A DNA stretch of 10,914 nucleotides from JBBRMW01 sp038239365 (GTDB lineage: Bacteria; Chloroflexota; Anaerolineae; Aggregatilineales; UBA2796). Below the pieces are notes generated by a model. The model had not been told where the DNA came from. It worked only from the letters and a program-made list of their open reading frames with translations, and searched no databases. The DNA lies in assembly GCA_038239365.1 (NCBI GenBank), contig JBBSEU010000204.1, forward strand, positions 1-10,914. Direction: 5' to 3'. This document shows positions 7,085-10,914 of this stretch, piece after piece (positions within the stretch are counted from its first letter, which is position 1; every line of letters begins with the position of its first letter). Position numbers and translations under genes: made by a program.

Positions 7085-7260
7085 CTGGACTTTACGCATC
7101 TTAACAATTGGCTCGTGAGCGGGCGGCGGTGACTGCTCAAACCTTTAATTGAGTTTTCCAATGTGTTGAGATCAGCATCACAGGCGAAAACTCTGACAGC
7201 TTTTGAGAGTACAGGCTCTGCTTACGGGATCAAGGAATAATTGGGATGCGTAAAGTCCAG
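7085..7260. mobile_element. MITE-like element, 176 bp, with 16-bp terminal inverted repeats and CTAAG target duplication
   Basis: CTGGACTTTACGCATC (7085-7100) is repeated in perfect inverted orientation at 7245-7260. The element is flanked on both sides by CTAAG (7080-7084 and 7261-7265), which looks like a 5-bp target-site duplication. The 144 bases between the repeats contain no credible open reading frame, so this is a non-autonomous element needing a transposase supplied from elsewhere. It lies directly against the palindromic repeat at 7046-7080 and ends 40 bases before the phosphatase start codon, so it separates that gene from whatever stood there before. The parental insertion sequence cannot be named from the ends alone. 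Confidence 0.75.
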
Positions 7261-7300
7261 CTAAGATACCATTCGTTAACCTGATCAGAAAGCTCGATCT

Positions 7301-9124
7301 GTGCTATCACGTCGTAATCGTTCACAACCATCTACAACACCGCCTGATCGCATCGGTCAACTTTCGGATTTAGTGCGTTTGCTGGCTGCTCAGGCCGAAC
7401 CGCAAGGTTTATTGGAAAACGCGGCCAAATGGCTGCTTCAACAGCCGAACATCGATCTGGTGATCATCTATCCTTACGATCCGGCACAAAACCAGTTGAC
7501 CACGCCGATCAGTGCCGGGCGGAATATCCCCGACGATCTGCCGGACACGATCCGACTCGGTTCCGGCTTGTATGGCGATGTGGGCAGCAGCCGTCAGGCA
7601 CGTCAGATCAGCGCCCCGCGCACTGGCATTCGCGGTGATACAGCACCCGGCCTGAAAACAGGGTATGTCATGCCGCTCATTTATGCTTCAACGCTGATCG
7701 GTGTATTGGCGGTGCAATCGGTCAAAGAGGATGCCTATCCCGACGCGCTGCGCCCTTCGCTGGATGATATGGCCGCCGTGATTGCCGCGCAAACCGCGAC
7801 GGTGCAGCAGATCGTCAATACCCGGCAGGCAATTGGGCGCTTTGACCGCTTTCAAGTGCTATCGCAGCGGTTGACGGCCACGCTGGATGTTGTGACTTTG
7901 TTGCAGGATATTGTCGAAGCCGCCCGCGAAATGCTGGATACTCAGATGAGCATCCTTTTGGAAGTGCGCGAAAACGATGATGTGCTGCACCCGGTCACGT
8001 GGTCAGGCATTGATGATGCCACCGCGAACCTGCTGCAATCGCATTACAAGGAAGACCTGAAAGGCTTGGTTGCCTGGGCACGTCGCCCGGCACGCACCCA
8101 CAATTTGCTGACCGATCAGCGTACCGCGCACGCCTCGGAAGCGGTTGTGGCGGGGATGCTTTCGGAGTTGGCGGTGCCGGTTGTCTACGGCGAAACGCTG
8201 TTCGGAGTTCTCGCTGTCGAAACGAATGTATACCGCGACTTCACCGACGAAGAAATGACGCTGCTCACCTCACTGGCAGCGCAAGCGGGGGTTGCGCTGC
8301 ACAATGCACGCCTGTTTCAGATATTGCAAAAGACGAACAGCGATCTGGAAAACGCGATCACCGAACTGGGACAGGCGCACGAAGCGCAAATCCGCGCCTA
8401 TGAAGCCGAACTCGAAACGGCCAGAGCCATTCAGGAAAGTTTGCTGCCACAGGAAATGCCACCCGTCCCGCAGATCAGTCTGGTTGCCAGGGCGATTCCG
8501 GCGCGGCAGGTGAGCGGCGACTTCTACCAATATTTCCTGATGCCGGGTGGGAAACTTGGAGTGGCAGTGGGCGATGTGACCGGCAAGGGCATTCCCGCTG
8601 CCTTACTTATGGCCGTGACTACGACGGCGATGCGCGATGAAGTGACGCGCTACTCGACGCCAACCGCCCTGATGGATGAACTCAATCTCCGTTTGATCCC
8701 GCGTATGAAGCAGAACTTTATGAACAGTGCCCTGACACTGGCTGTTTATGACCCGGCGGCGCGGACTATCGAAGTGGTCAATGGCGGCATGGTGCAGCCC
8801 TATTTGTTCGATGGCACGGGCTGGCACGCTGTCGAAGTGGGCGGCTATCCAATCGGCGTATCGGAGCGAACACGCTACCGCTCCCAAACGCTGCCCTTTG
8901 AACCCGGCTCGTTTTTATTGTTTACCACCGACGGTGTGATCGAAACCCAGAATTTGCAGGGCACGTTCTTCGATTTTGAAGGGTTGGAAGCATTGCTCCA
9001 ACCCTATAACGCCGATCACACCCCTGAAACGATCATCAGCGCCATCTTCAAGGCGGTTGAAGTTCACGCCGAAGGCCAGGAAGCCCAGGACGATATTACC
9101 GTCGTGTGCATGAAGGCGTTGTAG
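7301..9124 (+). CDS. GAF-GAF-SpoIIE (PPM) serine phosphatase, RsbU-like
   Basis: The 607-residue cytoplasmic protein has two GAF-type sensory domains (about residues 20-175 and 182-338). Each ends in a typical strand-plus-helix block, such as IGVLAVQS and FGVLAVETNVYRDFTDEE. A helical, probably coiled-coil linker (340-380) leads to a SpoIIE-type PPM phosphatase domain (about 380-607). Metal-binding aspartates are all in place: D407 in SGDFY, D425 in GDVTGKG, D544 in TTDGVIE and D597/D598 in DDITVV. Such enzymes dephosphorylate anti-sigma-factor antagonists in partner-switching pathways, with GAF domains sensing small ligands or redox state. No anti-sigma factor or antagonist is encoded in this window. 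The start is a GTG without a clear ribosome-binding site; an in-frame TAA at 7277-7279 limits how far upstream it can lie, so the first 20 or so residues are uncertain. Confidence 0.92.
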   Translation: MLSRRNRSQPSTTPPDRIGQLSDLVRLLAAQAEPQGLLENAAKWLLQQPNIDLVIIYPYDPAQNQLTTPISAGRNIPDDLPDTIRLGSGLYGDVGSSRQARQISAPRTGIRGDTAPGLKTGYVMPLIYASTLIGVLAVQSVKEDAYPDALRPSLDDMAAVIAAQTATVQQIVNTRQAIGRFDRFQVLSQRLTATLDVVTLLQDIVEAAREMLDTQMSILLEVRENDDVLHPVTWSGIDDATANLLQSHYKEDLKGLVAWARRPARTHNLLTDQRTAHASEAVVAGMLSELAVPVVYGETLFGVLAVETNVYRDFTDEEMTLLTSLAAQAGVALHNARLFQILQKTNSDLENAITELGQAHEAQIRAYEAELETARAIQESLLPQEMPPVPQISLVARAIPARQVSGDFYQYFLMPGGKLGVAVGDVTGKGIPAALLMAVTTTAMRDEVTRYSTPTALMDELNLRLIPRMKQNFMNSALTLAVYDPAARTIEVVNGGMVQPYLFDGTGWHAVEVGGYPIGVSERTRYRSQTLPFEPGSFLLFTTDGVIETQNLQGTFFDFEGLEALLQPYNADHTPETIISAIFKAVEVHAEGQEAQDDITVVCMKAL

Positions 9125-9220
9125 CACCCTCACTATCCTCCATTCGATAAAGTGGTACGTCTGTTGCTTATGTGTCGCTAACGGGCTTATCAATATTGGG
9201 AATGTGGTGACGATCCGCCA

Positions 9221-10651
9221 ATGCTTATCTACATCAGCTACAGCAGCAGAGATCAAAAGTTAGCTCAGTCGCTGGCCGACCATCTGGAAAAACTTGGGCA
9301 CGCGGTTCGTCTCGAGTCCAAAAAAGTGGGCGGCACAGCCACCTGGAACGAAGCCTTTGAGGACATACGAAACGCAGAGTTATTCATACTTGCGCTAACG
9401 CCTCAATCGCTGCGCTCGTATGCCCGGCGGATCGAGTATTCGTATGCGGCAGCACTCCATAAGCGCACGCTGGCCGTCATGCTCAGCCAGGTTGATTTGC
9501 GTTTGCTGCCGCCCGAACTTTCGGAAACGCTGGTCATTGACTTTCAAGAGCAGAGTGAATTGGCAATCGCGTCCCTTTCCAAAGCATTGGCACATTTGCC
9601 CACTTCAGCGTCTGGTGGTCTGATGCCACCGCTGCCCAATGTGAACACGACTCTTGCCAGCCTGAGAGAGCAGATCGATCTACTGCCGCCTCAGTACACG
9701 GCTCAAAACGTGATCATGCTGAACTTGCAGGAGTTTCTGGAGCGGGGCGAAACCGCCGAGGAAGCCAGGGTACTCCTTAATCGGTTGGCTGCACACGAAG
9801 CGGCAGAACCGGAAATTACTGACCACATCAAAAGAATTTTGGGTGGAACATCCACTGGTCAGTCAACAAACGGCGCAATCCGCCATGTTATTCGGCGGAT
9901 CGGTGAACTGACTGCCGTTGTTGTGGTGGCACTGCTCATTTTGTTATTAGCCCGGAGCCTGCTTTCTACACGCCCGGTGAACAGCAGCACACCAACGGCG
10001 GTTGCAGCAGTGGCGATAGCAGACACATCAACGGCAACCAACACGCCGGATATTCAAGGCACATTCGGCGCGCTTTTGACGCAAACAGCGTTGGCTGCGC
10101 CATCCCTGACGCCCACTCCTACCGCTGTGCCGGCAACCGTGATCACAACGCCGCAGCCGACGGAAATTGCTGGGTCAACTGACGCCCCGACAGCTCCGCC
10201 GACAGTTGCACCAAGTTTTACACCAGTTCTAACATCAACCAGCAGTCCGCTTCCGCCTACCGTTGGTTCTGTAATTTTGGTCATCACGGCCACGCCCTTA
10301 CCGACTTTCACGCCAGGGCCATCCGTGACGCCCTCACCTGCGCCAACGTTAACTTCCCCGTTCCGTCCCCAGATTTTCATTGGGATAAGCGTTCAGGACA
10401 CCGCTCAGGGCATCAAGATCATCGAGACACGACAAAGTGCCAAAATAGCCGGAGCGCGTATTGGTGATTACATCCTTGATGTTGATCTACAGCCGGTAGC
10501 GGATCGTGCCGACTTTCTGCAAAGGATGGCCGCCTATCACCCGCTCTCACAAGTTGTGATTCGGCTGCGGCGAAACGGTCAGTTCGTGATCGCGCGCATT
10601 AATCTGACGGTACAGGATTTTGCGATTGCGACGGCCACCAGCGGAAGCTAG
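9221..10651 (+). CDS. Transmembrane TIR-domain protein with Pro/Thr stalk and C-terminal PDZ domain
   Basis: The 476-residue protein has four parts. Residues 1-125 are a TIR domain of the bacterial TIR_2 type: box-1-like IYISYSSRDQKLAQSLADHL, then GGTATWNEAFEDIRNAELFI, with E72 in RRIEYSYAAAL placed where NADase TIRs carry their catalytic glutamate. A helical segment (about 135-207) follows. One membrane helix is at about 231-247 (AVVVVALLILLL), with arginines on the N-terminal side (R221, R225, R226), consistent with an inside N-terminus. A Pro/Thr/Ser-rich stalk spans about 250-380, and a PDZ-like domain about 385-465 (FIGISVQD, GARIGDYILDVDLQPV, VVIRLRRNGQ). The TIR would be cytoplasmic and the PDZ outside. 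It follows the phosphatase by 96 bp on the same strand. There is no strong ribosome-binding site, but the TIR box begins right at this ATG. TIR identity is firm, PDZ fairly firm; function and NADase activity are unproven. Confidence 0.88.
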   Translation: MLIYISYSSRDQKLAQSLADHLEKLGHAVRLESKKVGGTATWNEAFEDIRNAELFILALTPQSLRSYARRIEYSYAAALHKRTLAVMLSQVDLRLLPPELSETLVIDFQEQSELAIASLSKALAHLPTSASGGLMPPLPNVNTTLASLREQIDLLPPQYTAQNVIMLNLQEFLERGETAEEARVLLNRLAAHEAAEPEITDHIKRILGGTSTGQSTNGAIRHVIRRIGELTAVVVVALLILLLARSLLSTRPVNSSTPTAVAAVAIADTSTATNTPDIQGTFGALLTQTALAAPSLTPTPTAVPATVITTPQPTEIAGSTDAPTAPPTVAPSFTPVLTSTSSPLPPTVGSVILVITATPLPTFTPGPSVTPSPAPTLTSPFRPQIFIGISVQDTAQGIKIIETRQSAKIAGARIGDYILDVDLQPVADRADFLQRMAAYHPLSQVVIRLRRNGQFVIARINLTVQDFAIATATSGS

Positions 10652-10776
10652 AAATTGGCGAACAGATCATCCGGCGAATCGCTATCGTCTTCGTCATCTT
10701 CATCATGTGGCGCGATCTGTTCTTCGATGAGTGCGATGGCGCGGTGCAGGCGGCGATTAAACTCTACCGCGTCGCT
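10648..10776 (-). pseudogene. 3' remnant of a minus-strand gene, apparently cut by an IS630-type insertion
   Basis: Read on the minus strand, 42 codons ending in TAG give a protein-like C-terminus: FNRRLHRAIALIEEQ, then an acidic DEDDEDDSDS stretch and a DDLFANF end. The frame runs on only to an in-frame TGA at 10840-10842 and contains no ATG or GTG, so no complete gene fits. The TA at 10777-10778 next to this tail is a plausible IS630 target, placing the break there. Its stop overlaps the stop of the TIR-PDZ gene: both TAG codons lie in the shared CTAG at 10648-10651. The tail is too short to name a family. It could be a chance frame, but its composition argues against that. Confidence 0.5.
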
Positions 10777-10778
10777 TA

Positions 10779-10914
10779 GAGCGGAAATCAAGTAGAATGA
10801 GCTAAAATCGTTTCTTGAGGAGGAACGATGAGCGGGTATTCAACGGATTTGAGAGAACGGGTGATACGGCTGCGTGAAAAAGGCGAGAGGCAGGCGCGCA
10901 TTGGTGAGTTGTTG
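10779..10914 (+). mobile_element. Left part of an IS630-family insertion sequence, runs off the right edge
   Basis: The transposase gene starting at 10828 belongs to an insertion sequence whose left end must lie between the minus-strand gene remnant and that start. IS630-family elements insert at TA, and TA at 10777-10778 sits where the remnant's frame stops making sense, so the left end is put at 10779. The terminal inverted repeat cannot be confirmed because the right end is outside the window. Confidence 0.5.
10828..10914 (+). CDS. IS630-family transposase, N-terminal fragment at the window edge
   Basis: The 29 visible residues begin MSGYSTDLRERVIRLREKGE and continue RQARIGELL. This matches the start of the helix-turn-helix DNA-binding region of IS630-type transposases (YSxDLRxRVIxxxxxGxxxxxIAxxF pattern). 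A strong GAGGAGG ribosome-binding site (10816-10822) precedes the ATG. The DDE catalytic domain would lie to the right of the window, so whether the element is intact cannot be judged. The family call rests on the N-terminal pattern alone. Confidence 0.7.
   Translation, partial: MSGYSTDLRERVIRLREKGERQARIGELL

Noticed and set aside
10054..10380. A Gly/Val-rich minus-strand frame of 108 codons
   Set aside because: It is the complement of the Pro/Thr-rich stalk, whose repetitive codons leave the opposite strand open.
9221..10651. Thoeris-type antiphage system
   Set aside because: There is a TIR protein but no ThsA-like SIR2/SLOG partner nearby, and the membrane helix plus PDZ do not fit ThsB.
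1..10914. CRISPR arrays, tRNA or rRNA genes
   Set aside because: No regularly spaced repeats and no cloverleaf or rRNA-like segment were seen on either strand.

Overview
This window most likely comes from a member of the Chloroflexota, probably the Anaerolineae or a relative. That is an inference. It rests on moderately GC-rich coding sequence, a Pro/Thr linker with the TATPxPTxTPxP cadence common in that phylum, a GAF-GAF-SpoIIE phosphatase, a TIR-domain membrane protein, and dense ABC uptake genes. No rRNA or other phylogenetic marker is present to confirm it.

Left part (1-2722): a carbohydrate-uptake locus. On the minus strand lies a LacI-family repressor (1145-2155), followed by a sugar ABC substrate-binding protein (1-969) that runs off the left edge. 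The binding protein has its own consensus-like promoter (TTGACA-16-TATAAT) in the gap, and a 16-bp tandem direct repeat sits over the predicted transcription start. Divergently, on the plus strand, is a small RbsD/FucU-family sugar mutarotase/pyranase (2303-2722). A perfect 14-bp LacI-type operator lies between the repressor and the mutarotase, so the repressor probably controls itself and the mutarotase.

Middle part (2723-7036): a complete four-gene ABC importer operon on the plus strand. It has a Tat-exported substrate-binding protein, a hairpin in the gap after it, two PotB/PotC-type permeases and a PotA-type ATPase. Gene order and families fit the polyamine/iron/phosphonate class of importers, but the substrate cannot be assigned from the sequence.

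Right part (7037-10914): signalling genes and mobile DNA. A palindromic GC-rich repeat is followed directly by a 176-bp MITE-like element with perfect 16-bp terminal inverted repeats and a 5-bp CTAAG target duplication. Next come a GAF-GAF-coiled-coil-PPM (SpoIIE/RsbU-like) phosphatase and a protein that appears to join a cytoplasmic TIR domain, one membrane helix, a long Pro/Thr stalk and an extracytoplasmic PDZ domain. The TIR-TM-PDZ layout is the most unusual content of the window. At the right edge, the N-terminus of an IS630-type transposase begins just beyond the 3' remnant of a minus-strand gene, which the insertion seems to have cut.
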